A stretch of 13,781 bases of DNA from positions 1 to 13,781 of the forward strand of contig JAHWJO010000053.1 in assembly GCA_019348365.1 (NCBI GenBank). The letters are read 5' to 3'. The translations under genes and the position numbers were made by a program. This document shows positions 5,575 through 12,404 of the stretch, in pieces; position 1 is the stretch's first letter, and each line of letters starts with the position of its first letter. Source of the stretch: Armatimonadota bacterium. GTDB lineage: Bacteria; Armatimonadota; DTGP01; JAHWJO01. The notes under the pieces were generated by a model. That model saw only the letters and a program-made list of their open reading frames with translations. It was not told where the DNA came from and ran no database searches.

Positions 5575-7929
5575 ATGAGATCATACAGAGCATGGCAGTT
5601 CATGGCGGTGTTAGCAGCATGGATCGGAATGCTGACGGGGGCGCTGGGAAACTCCCCGGCGCACGCGCAGTCCCTCTTCGAAACGCCGAAGACTTTCTCG
5701 TTCCAGTACAAGATTTACGGTTTTGAAGCACGGGGCGACTTTAACCGCGATGGTCATATAGATAAAGCAATCGTAGGCACTTATCGCGATGTGCCCAGCT
5801 TATCTCCCAGTAAAGATGCCATTGCTGTATTCCTGAACAAGGGAGATGGGACCTTCCACGAACCTGTCTACTACCAAGCGGATGGACGATATTATTCGCA
5901 ATACCCTCTTATCGCCGATGATTTCACCGGGGATAACATCCTGGACTTCATTTTACCGGGAGGGGGCGGACCCAATTCCGTATGGATTGCATTGTATGTC
6001 GGGAAGGGAGATGGGACCTTTCACCCTAGCAAGCAGGTGCTCAATTTCGGAAGGTCAGGATTGTATGACATTGCCGTCAGCGATGTAAACAGAGACGGGC
6101 TGAACGAAATCATCTACACTTTAAGCGGCGGGTTCTATTCAGTCATGTGGATCGCGATTAACAAAGGCGGGGGAACGTTTGTGAAAACCCAAACCCCTCC
6201 TTTGCCGCAGTCACCTTATCCTTTTGAGCCTCAGTACTTCATGCTGAGGGACATCAACCAGGATGGAATCCCGGATATCTATCTGACGGCGGAGACGTAT
6301 CGTACAATACCGCCTACTTTCTTCATACATATCGGGAAGGGTGATGGGACCTTTCTCCCCGCGATCCAGCTCACCTCCCTCACCCAGGTCGCCGCCGATT
6401 TCAACGGTGACGGCATCGCTGACTTAGCTTTCACCCAACGGGACGACACCGTCCGGGTCGCCCTCGGCACGGGCGGCAGCGCCTACGGCCCGGAGACCTC
6501 TTACCCGCTCCCCGGCGTTTACGCTCTTACGAAGGGGGACTTCGACCGCGACGGACACGCCGATGTTGCAGCGATTGATGCTTCCAATCGGATCACCCTG
6601 CTGATGGGCCAGGGCAGCGGGCGGCTCGCGCCCCGATCCGGCGGGCAGATAGAGGATGCGGCCCCCCATGACCTCCTCACGGCTACCGATCTCAACGGGG
6701 ACGACTGGACTGACCTGGTTGCCTCGGCGGGGGGAAAAGGCTTTCACGTGCTCCTCAACACACCCGTCAACCGTCCCGTTGCATTCGACCGGAGCTTCTC
6801 CACCTCCGAGGACACGCCCGCAACAGTGACGCTGCAAGGCTCCTCCCCGAACCCGGGCGCGGCCCTCACCTATTCCGTGATGACGGGGCCGGCTCATGGC
6901 ACGCTCTCCGGCACGGTTCCTGACCTCACCTACACCCCCGATACAAACTACCACGGCCTCGACAGCTTCACGTATAAAGTCCATGAGGGACAGTTTGGAA
7001 GCAACACCGCTACCGTCTCGCTGACCATAACGTCCGTCAACGACCCGCCCCAGGCCCGAGAATTCGTCTTCACCCTCTTCTGGGACAACTCCCTCACCCT
7101 CACCCTCACCGGCAGTGACGTGGACGGCGATCCCCTCGCCTACTCGGTCGTCGCTCCCCCCCGGCATGGCTCTCTATCCGGCGCGCCTCCCCACCTGACC
7201 TACACGCCTGCTCCGGGTTACTCCGGCAGCGACAGCTTCTCCTACAAAGCCAGCGACGGGAAACTGGAGAGCAACATCGCCACCGTCAGCCTCAATGTGA
7301 TCGTGCCCCGGCTCACCATCGGCAGCGGGAGCGTCGGCCCCGGAGAAACCGCCGAGGTGACGATCTCCCTCACCGGAGCATCGACGGAGGTGGCCGGGCT
7401 GAACCTGTACTTGAGAGCCGTCGGTCCCAAAGGCTCACTCCCCCTGAAGCCGGGCTTCCGCCTTGCCTCCGCCACGCAGGGTTGGAACGTGGTCCTGGAC
7501 CCGAACAATCCCTGGCACGTCACTCTGGCGAGCGCGAGTCCGCTGGCGGGTCCTGCCGACGTGCTGTACTTGCGGCTGACCTCTCATCCGTCCACCCCCA
7601 GCGGGACGGTTTACCGAATTGAGGCGGCCCTGGCGGAAGTGTCGGATGCGAGAGGGCAGGTGATAGAGATCCGGTCGCTGGTGGCACCAGGAGGGTTGAG
7701 CGTGGCCCCATGCGAGGCGCGGACGAAGGGAGACGTGAACGCGGATGGAGTGGTGAACATCCGAGACGCGATCTCCGTGCTGCGGGTGGCGGCGGAGATC
7801 GAAACGCCGCCGAACTCCTGCGTGCGGAGCGCGGCGGACGTGAACTGTTCGGGAGCGGTGAACGTCGGGGATGCGGTGCTCGTCCTTCGGCACATCACCT
7901 TCGGCGAGGCGTTCCCCGCCTGTCCATAG
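5575..7929 (+). CDS. Exported FG-GAP propeller / cadherin-like / cohesin-dockerin protein
   Basis: I start at ATG 5575, eight bases after GGAGGG, because it gives a clean signal peptide (hydrophobic core near residues 9-24, cleavage at AHA-QS). The open frame continues upstream to 5452, and GTG 5521 is an alternative. The product is 784 residues. Seven FG-GAP/VCBS calcium loops (GDFNRDGHID type) sit at aspartates 55, 115, 170, 226, 275, 322 and 372, implying a seven-bladed integrin-like propeller, with GKGDGTF repeats between. Residues ~398-490 and ~492-578 are two cadherin-like repeats (TYTPDTNYHGLDSFTYKV; TYTPAPGYSGSDSFSYKA). Residues ~580-712 resemble a cohesin (VGPGETAEVTISL, VAGLNLYLR). 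A dockerin ends the protein with loops at 720-731 and 755-766. Four cysteines fall in or around the dockerin. No enzyme domain is present. It probably acts in adhesion or assembly with the upstream dockerin protein. Confidence 0.88.
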   Translation: MRSYRAWQFMAVLAAWIGMLTGALGNSPAHAQSLFETPKTFSFQYKIYGFEARGDFNRDGHIDKAIVGTYRDVPSLSPSKDAIAVFLNKGDGTFHEPVYYQADGRYYSQYPLIADDFTGDNILDFILPGGGGPNSVWIALYVGKGDGTFHPSKQVLNFGRSGLYDIAVSDVNRDGLNEIIYTLSGGFYSVMWIAINKGGGTFVKTQTPPLPQSPYPFEPQYFMLRDINQDGIPDIYLTAETYRTIPPTFFIHIGKGDGTFLPAIQLTSLTQVAADFNGDGIADLAFTQRDDTVRVALGTGGSAYGPETSYPLPGVYALTKGDFDRDGHADVAAIDASNRITLLMGQGSGRLAPRSGGQIEDAAPHDLLTATDLNGDDWTDLVASAGGKGFHVLLNTPVNRPVAFDRSFSTSEDTPATVTLQGSSPNPGAALTYSVMTGPAHGTLSGTVPDLTYTPDTNYHGLDSFTYKVHEGQFGSNTATVSLTITSVNDPPQAREFVFTLFWDNSLTLTLTGSDVDGDPLAYSVVAPPRHGSLSGAPPHLTYTPAPGYSGSDSFSYKASDGKLESNIATVSLNVIVPRLTIGSGSVGPGETAEVTISLTGASTEVAGLNLYLRAVGPKGSLPLKPGFRLASATQGWNVVLDPNNPWHVTLASASPLAGPADVLYLRLTSHPSTPSGTVYRIEAALAEVSDARGQVIEIRSLVAPGGLSVAPCEARTKGDVNADGVVNIRDAISVLRVAAEIETPPNSCVRSAADVNCSGAVNVGDAVLVLRHITFGEAFPACP

Positions 7930-7956
7930 AGGCGGACCCGTAGAGGCTGAGAGGAT

Positions 7957-7996
7957 AGAGAGGGAGGGCCAACTCCCCTATCGGCCCTCCCTCTCT
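7957..7996. terminator. Strong 14-bp hairpin terminator
   Basis: AGAGAGGGAGGGCC (7957-7970) pairs perfectly with GGCCCTCCCTCTCT (7983-7996) across a 12-base loop, 27 bases after the stop codon of the cohesin-dockerin gene. There is no T-run after it, so it may terminate weakly by itself, protect the 3' end of the mRNA, or belong to a repeat family. Confidence 0.7.
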
Positions 7997-8029
7997 GTCT
8001 GCCGGCGGTTGACACGGTGCCTGGAAGGG

Positions 8030-8045
8030 ACACCAAACGTTGAAG
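8030..8045. repeat. 16-bp direct repeat, copy 1
   Basis: ACACCAAACGTTGAAG occurs here and, exactly, at 8202-8217. The two copies bracket a 156-base segment that contains the two-hairpin element. Confidence 0.8.
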
Positions 8046-8117
8046 ACGAATGGATCGCCCTCCGGCGACTTCACCCCTAACTCGCCTCTGCAAAAGAGCC
8101 GGGCCCGAACCCTCCAG

Positions 8118-8182
8118 TGTAGACCGGAAGGAGAGTCCGCGAAGGCGGACTTCGTGCCGTTGTAGGCGCGAATTCATTCGCC
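8118..8182. repeat. Two-hairpin palindromic intergenic element
   Basis: AGTCCGC-gaag-GCGGACT (8134-8151) is a perfect 7-bp stem. It is followed by GGCGCGAATTCATTCGCC (8165-8182), a second stem with a two-base bulge. I recall similar 'AAGTCCGCCTTCGCGGACT ... GCGAATGAATTCGC' elements scattered in other high-GC genomes, so this is probably a dispersed non-coding repeat. The boundaries are approximate and the family is from memory. Confidence 0.55.
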
Positions 8183-8201
8183 GGCCCCTCTCACGTCATT
8201 C

Positions 8202-8217
8202 ACACCAAACGTTGAAG
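8202..8217. repeat. 16-bp direct repeat, copy 2
   Basis: Exact second copy of ACACCAAACGTTGAAG found at 8030-8045. Confidence 0.8.
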
Positions 8218-8310
8218 TAGGATACCGGTCTATAGCAATGGCAACCCGGGTGGGAACAGTAGGCCAAGAAAGAATTCCTCCCTCCGAGGAGAAGAGTTTT
8301 GCATCCCGAT

Positions 8311-8337
8311 CCCCTCTCCCAAGCTTGGGGAGAGGGG
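8311..8337. repeat. Near-perfect 27-base palindrome, possible terminator for the minus-strand operon
   Basis: CCCCTCTCCC (8311-8320), AAGCTT and GGGGAGAGGGG (8327-8337) form a palindrome with one extra G in the right arm. It lies 74 bases past the stop of the minus-strand hydrolase gene, so it could end that transcript. The arm sequence resembles the element near 1194-1232. No T-run is present. Confidence 0.55.
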
Positions 8338-8361
8338 TGGCCGAAGTCCGGGGGAGGGCGC

Positions 8362-8393
8362 AACTCCCTCATTTCCCAACTCCCCAATTTCCT
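8362..8393. repeat. Imperfect 16-base tandem duplication
   Basis: AACTCCCTCATTTCCC (8362-8377) is followed directly by AACTCCCCAATTTCCT (8378-8393), with three mismatches. It is pyrimidine-rich on the plus strand and sits just outside the 3' end of the hydrolase gene. Confidence 0.5.
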
Positions 8394-8411
8394 AACGTTC
8401 TGCTTTGCGGA

Positions 8412-9200
8412 TCAGGGCCGGGAGGCTTCGTCGATCCGAGCTTCCGGGACGCCCAGAGCGAGGAGCACCACCCTCGCCATCAGCTTGTTGCCGGTTTCGT
8501 TCATATGAACCGTATCCGTAGTGAGTCTTGTCGACGGGTGTCGTTCTCGATAGTCTTGAAACGCACTGTACTGATCGGCCAGACGGACTGCATGCCGGGA
8601 AGCCAGTTCACGCGCGGCAGTGACGTACTTCTCTAAACGAGCATTGAATCGCTCCTCGAATTCACCTTCAAATGGCGTGGGGGTTAAAAGCACCACTTCA
8701 ATCCCACGCTCCCGCGCGGCGAGGATCATCGTCTCGATGTTGTTGCGGTAAGCCTCGACGGATACGCCTCCGGTTCCCCCGCCCAAAGGGTGATCGGGAT
8801 CGAAGCCCTTATAGGCGTCGTTGATTCCGGCGCTGATCATGATGAGGGTCGGTTCGCGACTCAACACGTCCTTCTGAAACCGCCCCAGCATCTGCGTGCT
8901 GTCCTGACCACTGATTCCGGCGTTGAAGATCCGGATTCGGGCGTCAGGATAGTGAGTCCGCAAAACCTGCTCGATCTGCCAGACGTAGCCGCCTTTTGAT
9001 CCCCCCATCTCGGTGATACTGTCTCCCAGAGCAACAATTCGCTCCAAATGCCGGGCCGCAAGGGGAGAAGTTGTGAGCGAAGGGGATTCTGCGGGAGGGA
9101 GAGGAAGGGGGGCTGGGCGTTCAGCACCTCCTCCGCACCCTGCCCAGGTGGAAACAAAAATACACAGGGCAAGTATAAGATGAAAGCAGGATTCGCGCAT
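8412..9200 (-). CDS. SGNH/GDSL-family hydrolase, putative lipoprotein
   Basis: This 262-residue esterase-like protein of the SGNH fold probably removes acyl or acetyl groups from a glycan or lipid; the substrate is not readable. Block I is GDSIT with nucleophile Ser61, block II is NAGISGQ (Gly98), block III is GIND with Asn127, and block V is DTVH with Asp229 and His232, so the full catalytic set is present. The N-terminus is a signal peptide ending WAGC, with Cys22 as the probable lipidated residue. Trp at -3 is atypical for a lipobox. A Pro/Ser-rich linker (26-46) follows, as in lipoproteins. The ATG is one base beyond the stop of the upstream isomerase-like gene, and its GAGGA ribosome site lies within the last codons of that gene, so the two are cotranscribed and probably coupled in translation. 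Confidence 0.9.
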   Translation of the reverse strand: MRESCFHLILALCIFVSTWAGCGGGAERPAPLPLPPAESPSLTTSPLAARHLERIVALGDSITEMGGSKGGYVWQIEQVLRTHYPDARIRIFNAGISGQDSTQMLGRFQKDVLSREPTLIMISAGINDAYKGFDPDHPLGGGTGGVSVEAYRNNIETMILAARERGIEVVLLTPTPFEGEFEERFNARLEKYVTAARELASRHAVRLADQYSAFQDYRERHPSTRLTTDTVHMNETGNKLMARVVLLALGVPEARIDEASRP

Positions 9201-9201
9201 G

Positions 9202-10152
9202 TCACATCCTCAGGCGCCGCACGACAGCGCGGATTTTCTCCAGGCCGGTGCGGGCCACCACGAGGGCATCCTGCTGCCAGTATTCCCGGTTGAAGAGCTC
9301 CAGGGAGAGGTATCCGCGAAAGCCGATCCGGTTCAGGTCGCGGAGGAGGGCATCGATCGGCGCGATCCCGTCGCCGGGATAGATGCGGTGGGAGTCGTTC
9401 AGCTGCTCGCGCGGGGGCCGGGCCGGGACATCGTTGACGTGGAACACATGCATCGCCGCGTCGCTCAACAGGCCCACCCCCTCGAACGCGGAGCCGCCCC
9501 GGTACAGGTGGTACACGTCGGGAAGAATACATGCATCGCGGTGGCCGCTTTCGATGGCGACGAACGCGGCCTCGCCCAGCCGCCCCAGCGTTTTCGAGAA
9601 GCCCCAGACCTCCACCTGCGGCACCACTCCGAACTGATCTCCCAGATCCAGCAGCGCGCGATACCGCTCCGCCGCCCGGAGGAGGCTCACGTCGCTCCGG
9701 TCCGTCGCGCCGAGGGGCGGGGCCGCGATCCGCTTCCCCCCGATCTGCCGCAGGAGGTCCATGTTCCGCTTGGCTTCTTCCAGGGCTTTGGCGCGGCGGG
9801 CGTCGTCGTCCACGATCCACTCGAAGAAGCCGATGGCGCTCTCGACGGTGAGTCCCCGGTCCGCGATCCGGCGCTTCAGGTCGCTCAGGGAGCCGCCCCG
9901 CTTTACGTAGTCGTCGATCTCGCCGATCCAGGGCTCGATGGCGTGGTACCCCGCCTTCCCCGCGATGTCGATCTCCTGTTCCAGGGTGAGCTTCTGCCCC
10001 CGGAGCGTGCTGGTGTTCAGGCAGTACCCGAACGGCTCGCCTCGGGGCCGGTTCTTCGCCCCGGCGGCGGAGGAAACGCCGGATACCGCGCCCGCCGCGA
10101 GCATCGCCCCCGTTCCGGCCAGCAGTCGTCGTCGTGAGAGTTGTTTTTCCAT
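9202..10152 (-). CDS. Tat-exported xylose-isomerase-like TIM-barrel protein
   Basis: This 316-residue protein belongs to the sugar phosphate isomerase/epimerase (AP_endonuc_2) superfamily, whose members interconvert keto and aldo sugars or epimerise them using a divalent metal. The N-terminus has a twin-arginine signal (SRRRLLAG at 6-13, then a small-residue hydrophobic stretch to ~31), so it is probably folded and metal-loaded in the cytoplasm, then exported. Likely metal ligands at the expected barrel positions are Glu181 (VEVWGF), Asp212 (PDVYHLYRGG), His238 (FHVNDVPA) and Glu285 (LSLELF). The start has GGAG seven bases upstream. It is the first gene of an operon with the SGNH hydrolase and divergent from a cytoplasmic relative. 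The exact substrate cannot be told. Exported relatives are common in carbohydrate-degrading environmental bacteria, so this is family knowledge, not proof. Confidence 0.9.
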   Translation of the reverse strand: MEKQLSRRRLLAGTGAMLAAGAVSGVSSAAGAKNRPRGEPFGYCLNTSTLRGQKLTLEQEIDIAGKAGYHAIEPWIGEIDDYVKRGGSLSDLKRRIADRGLTVESAIGFFEWIVDDDARRAKALEEAKRNMDLLRQIGGKRIAAPPLGATDRSDVSLLRAAERYRALLDLGDQFGVVPQVEVWGFSKTLGRLGEAAFVAIESGHRDACILPDVYHLYRGGSAFEGVGLLSDAAMHVFHVNDVPARPPREQLNDSHRIYPGDGIAPIDALLRDLNRIGFRGYLSLELFNREYWQQDALVVARTGLEKIRAVVRRLRM

Positions 10153-10231
10153 TCACGCTCCTATTATCCTGAGACACGACCCCGTTATTATGATATGCCT
10201 TCCGGCCCCCTCATCCACAGGATCCCTCCCT
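10153..10231. promoter_or_regulatory. Shared divergent promoter region of two isomerase-like genes
   Basis: Only 79 bases separate two divergent genes, so both promoters must overlap here or reach into the genes. AT-rich cores stand out at 10162-10167 (TATTAT) and 10185-10196 (including TATGAT). On the minus strand these read as ATAATA/GATAAT and CATAAT. No consensus -35 is clear in either direction, and individual promoter calls would be guesses. Confidence 0.35.
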
Positions 10232-11089
10232 ATGCAGATCGGAATCTTCACCCGGACCTTCATTCGCCCTTCGTTGGAAGAAACCCTGTCTGCCGTGCGC
10301 CGGTCCGGCATCCGGCACGTTCAATTCGGGCTCTCGTGCGCGGGACTGCCGGAGCTGCCGGAAGAGATCAACGAGGCAACGGCCCGCGCCCTCCGTCAGG
10401 AGTTCGCCGCGCACGACATTGAAATGGCCGCCGTGTCGGGCACGTTCAATATGATCCACCCCGATATTGAGGTGCGGCAAAAGGGGCTGCGCGGCCTCCG
10501 CGAGCTTGCCGCCGCCTGCCAGGAAATGGGAACATCCGTCATCACCCTCTGCACGGGCACCCGCAACCCCGACTCCATGTGGCGGCCTCACCCGGACAAC
10601 GACACGCCGGAAGCCTGGAGGGATCTGCTCCACTCGATGGATACCGCCGCGAAGATCGCGGAGGAGCAGGAGGTCACTCTGGCCTTCGAGCCGGAGGTCT
10701 CCAACACGGTCGATTCGGCGCGAAAAGCCCGGCGTTTGATGGACGAGATCGGTTCGGACCGCCTCAGAGTCTGCATGGACGGGGCGAACCTCTACCACGC
10801 GGGCGAGCTCCCCCGCATGCGCGAGATCCTGGATGAAGCCTTCGACCTGCTCGGCAGCGACATCGCCCTCGCTCACGCCAAAGACGTGGACCGGGACGGG
10901 GAAGCGGGACACCTCGCGGCGGGGACCGGCCTCCTCGATTACGATGCCTACGTGGCCGGATTACAGCGGGTCGGCTATGCGGGGCCGGTGATCCTGCACA
11001 GCCTGACGGAAAAGCAGGTCCCGTCCTGCGTTGCTTTCCTGTCGGAGAAACTTTCCCACATGATTGTACGCGATTCGGAAGGCGGATGA
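10232..11089 (+). CDS. Cytoplasmic sugar phosphate isomerase/epimerase-like protein
   Basis: This 285-residue TIM-barrel protein of the xylose isomerase-like superfamily has no signal peptide. I chose ATG 10232 because the family motif starts at once (MQIGIFTRTF). An ATG at 10190 would add 14 unconvincing residues, and the open frame reaches 9938 only across the divergent gene. The ribosome site is weak (AGGA, 10220-10223). Expected metal residues are Glu153 or Glu155 (AFEPEVSN), Asp183 (CMDGANLYH) and His215 (AHAKDVD). The fourth position reads ILHSLTE, so His256 or Glu260 would serve. It is divergent from the exported paralogue, suggesting the two act on related sugars on opposite sides of the membrane. 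The substrate is unknown. Confidence 0.9.
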   Translation: MQIGIFTRTFIRPSLEETLSAVRRSGIRHVQFGLSCAGLPELPEEINEATARALRQEFAAHDIEMAAVSGTFNMIHPDIEVRQKGLRGLRELAAACQEMGTSVITLCTGTRNPDSMWRPHPDNDTPEAWRDLLHSMDTAAKIAEEQEVTLAFEPEVSNTVDSARKARRLMDEIGSDRLRVCMDGANLYHAGELPRMREILDEAFDLLGSDIALAHAKDVDRDGEAGHLAAGTGLLDYDAYVAGLQRVGYAGPVILHSLTEKQVPSCVAFLSEKLSHMIVRDSEGG

Positions 11090-11170
11090 GGGCGGGAGAG
11101 GCGATATTCTTGCTTGCTCCGCGCGTAAGTAGTGCTGCGACAAGTTAGGTCTGGGGGAGAGACCGGCCAT

Positions 11171-11216
11171 GTAGCGCCCGCGTCTCGCGGGCGTGCCGCC
11201 GGGGCGGCGCCACTAC
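11171..11216. repeat. Double-hairpin GC-rich repeat between convergent genes
   Basis: CGCCCGCG-tct-CGCGGGCG (11175-11193) is a perfect 8-bp hairpin, followed by GCCGCC-gg-GGCGGC (11195-11208). GTAG (11171-11174) and CTAC (11213-11216) bracket both as an outer stem. It lies between two genes that converge, where it could act as a bidirectional terminator. The 'GTAGCGC...hairpins...CACTAC' pattern looks like a dispersed palindromic repeat. Confidence 0.6.
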
Positions 11217-11278
11217 TCTTGCTGTCATTTCAGCGTTGATGCAATAGTAGAAACTCGTGCCGGCCCCCTCCGGAGGGA

Positions 11279-12112
11279 TCAATCCTCCAGGAAATAGCGC
11301 AGTTGTTTCCCATCGTAAATGGCGTGGCCTTCGGGGTCGTTGTTGAAGTAGGTGTACACGTCCGCGCCCTGCCCCATGAATTCGCGGATGCGGTCGGCCC
11401 ACCACCGCAGCTCGTCGTCCGTGTAGCCGGTCCCGTGGTTGCCGCCGTGGAAGCGGAGATAGGTCCACGGCGCAGTCAGCCGGATGTCAATCGGAACATG
11501 GGGGCTGACGGGCAGGCACAGGGCCGCCCCCGCGTTCTCCAGAGACTCGTATACGCGGGGGATCAGCCAGCTCTGATGGCGGAACTCGAAGGTGAACCGC
11601 TGGTCCGGCCACGCCTTCAACAGCTCCAGGAATGGCACGAGCCGCTCCAGATGCAGCGGCCAGAAATGCGGGAACTGGAACAGGATGGGGCCGAGCTTCT
11701 CCCCAAGCCCGGCAGCGCGCTCCATGAGGCGTTCCAGCGGTTCTTCCGGGTCCTTCAGCTTCTTCATGTGGGTGAGGAAGCGGCTGCCCTTCACCGCGAA
11801 CAGAAAGCCTTTCGGGGTCTGCCGCCGCCAGTTCTCGAACACGCTCCGCTCCGGCAGGTGGTAGAACGAGTAGTTCACCTCCACCGTATCGAAGTGCTGT
11901 GTGTAGAACGAAAGCTGCTGCTCACCCTTCATCTTCTGGGGGTAGAACAAGCCCATCCAGTGCTTGTACACCCAGCCGGATGTGCCGACCTCCAGCAACG
12001 GCTTCTGCTTCTTCGGGCGTGGCGCTTGAGCTTTCGGCATCGCTTCGGTCTCATCGGCGAGGTCGAGGAGAGTAGTATCGTAGTCACTCGCGAGCGAGGA
12101 GGGCGGGGGCAT
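11279..12112 (-). CDS. DUF72 (YecE-like) TIM-barrel protein
   Basis: DUF72 proteins are conserved TIM-barrel proteins of unknown biochemical role, related in fold to sugar isomerases. The family signature is complete: VGTSGWVYKHW, HFDTVEVNYSFYHLP, FAVKGSRFLTHMKKL, LGPILFQFPHFW, FTFEFRHQSW, YLRFHGGNHGTGY and VYTYFNND near the end. I start at the ATG complementary to 12110-12112 because AGGA lies about ten bases upstream, giving 277 residues, close to the family norm of about 270. The frame is open to an ATG at 12218-12220 (313 residues), but that start has no ribosome site and the added 36 codons look less coding. Either way, about 38 low-complexity, Pro/Lys-rich residues precede the domain. 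It converges on the isomerase-like gene and is divergent from the SpoIIE gene. Confidence 0.88.
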   Translation of the reverse strand: MPPPSSLASDYDTTLLDLADETEAMPKAQAPRPKKQKPLLEVGTSGWVYKHWMGLFYPQKMKGEQQLSFYTQHFDTVEVNYSFYHLPERSVFENWRRQTPKGFLFAVKGSRFLTHMKKLKDPEEPLERLMERAAGLGEKLGPILFQFPHFWPLHLERLVPFLELLKAWPDQRFTFEFRHQSWLIPRVYESLENAGAALCLPVSPHVPIDIRLTAPWTYLRFHGGNHGTGYTDDELRWWADRIREFMGQGADVYTYFNNDPEGHAIYDGKQLRYFLED

Positions 12113-12404
12113 GGCATCATCTTCCTGTGGCATCGGTGGGCGCTCTGTCTCCCCGGCATCATCCGGGTTTCCAAGATTTTCCCGTCTCGCCCCGAAGGCA
12201 AACTCCCGTTGGCGGGACATGCCGCCGTGCTGAACCTCAACGTCTTTGCAACCGGCTTGCTTTCATATTTCCGAGGGTTCCGTCTATACCTGTCATGTGC
12301 TTCTCCGTATCGGAACGCACGCGCAACGGCGGTTTCCCTCCCGAAAAGACAGGGGAGACCGGAGGGCGGGAGTCCGCTTGAATTCTGGATGGGATAGCAG
12401 ACTT
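12113..12404. other. Divergent spacer between DUF72 and SpoIIE genes
   Basis: These 292 bases hold the possible extended N-terminus of the DUF72 gene (to 12220) and the upstream region of the SpoIIE gene. A weak plus-strand promoter could be TTTCAT (12261-12266) with an 18-base gap to TATACC (12285-12290). No RNA gene or strong repeat was seen. Confidence 0.4.

Larger units (their letters stand above)
7930..8411. other. Gene-free convergent intergenic region
   Basis: This 482-base region separates the plus-strand dockerin pair from the minus-strand hydrolase operon. From left to right it holds a 14-bp hairpin (7957-7996), a 16-bp sequence at 8030-8045 repeated at 8202-8217, a two-hairpin element (about 8118-8182), a long palindrome (8311-8337) and a 16-base imperfect tandem duplication (8362-8393). 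No ORF here looks coding: short frames lack ribosome sites and family features. Confidence 0.7.

Noticed and set aside
3594..7929. Possible cellulosome cluster
   Set aside because: There are dockerin and cohesin-like domains but no glycoside hydrolase, carbohydrate-binding module or S-layer anchor in either protein or nearby.
8362..8393. Possible CRISPR-like repeat
   Set aside because: Only two directly adjacent imperfect 16-base units with no spacers and no cas genes.
7930..8411. Possible tRNA or small structured RNA among the hairpins
   Set aside because: No cloverleaf or T-loop GTTCRA in a suitable setting; the hairpins are simple palindromes.
9199..10137. 312-codon plus-strand open frame
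   Set aside because: Antisense to the Tat-exported TIM-barrel gene with no recognisable features.
8861..10177. 438-codon minus-strand open frame across two genes
   Set aside because: It runs in another frame through both the isomerase-like and the hydrolase genes and is Arg/Pro/Gly-rich. The true frames have clear motifs.
11303..12397. 364-codon plus-strand open frame
   Set aside because: Antisense to the DUF72 gene, whose frame has the complete family signature.
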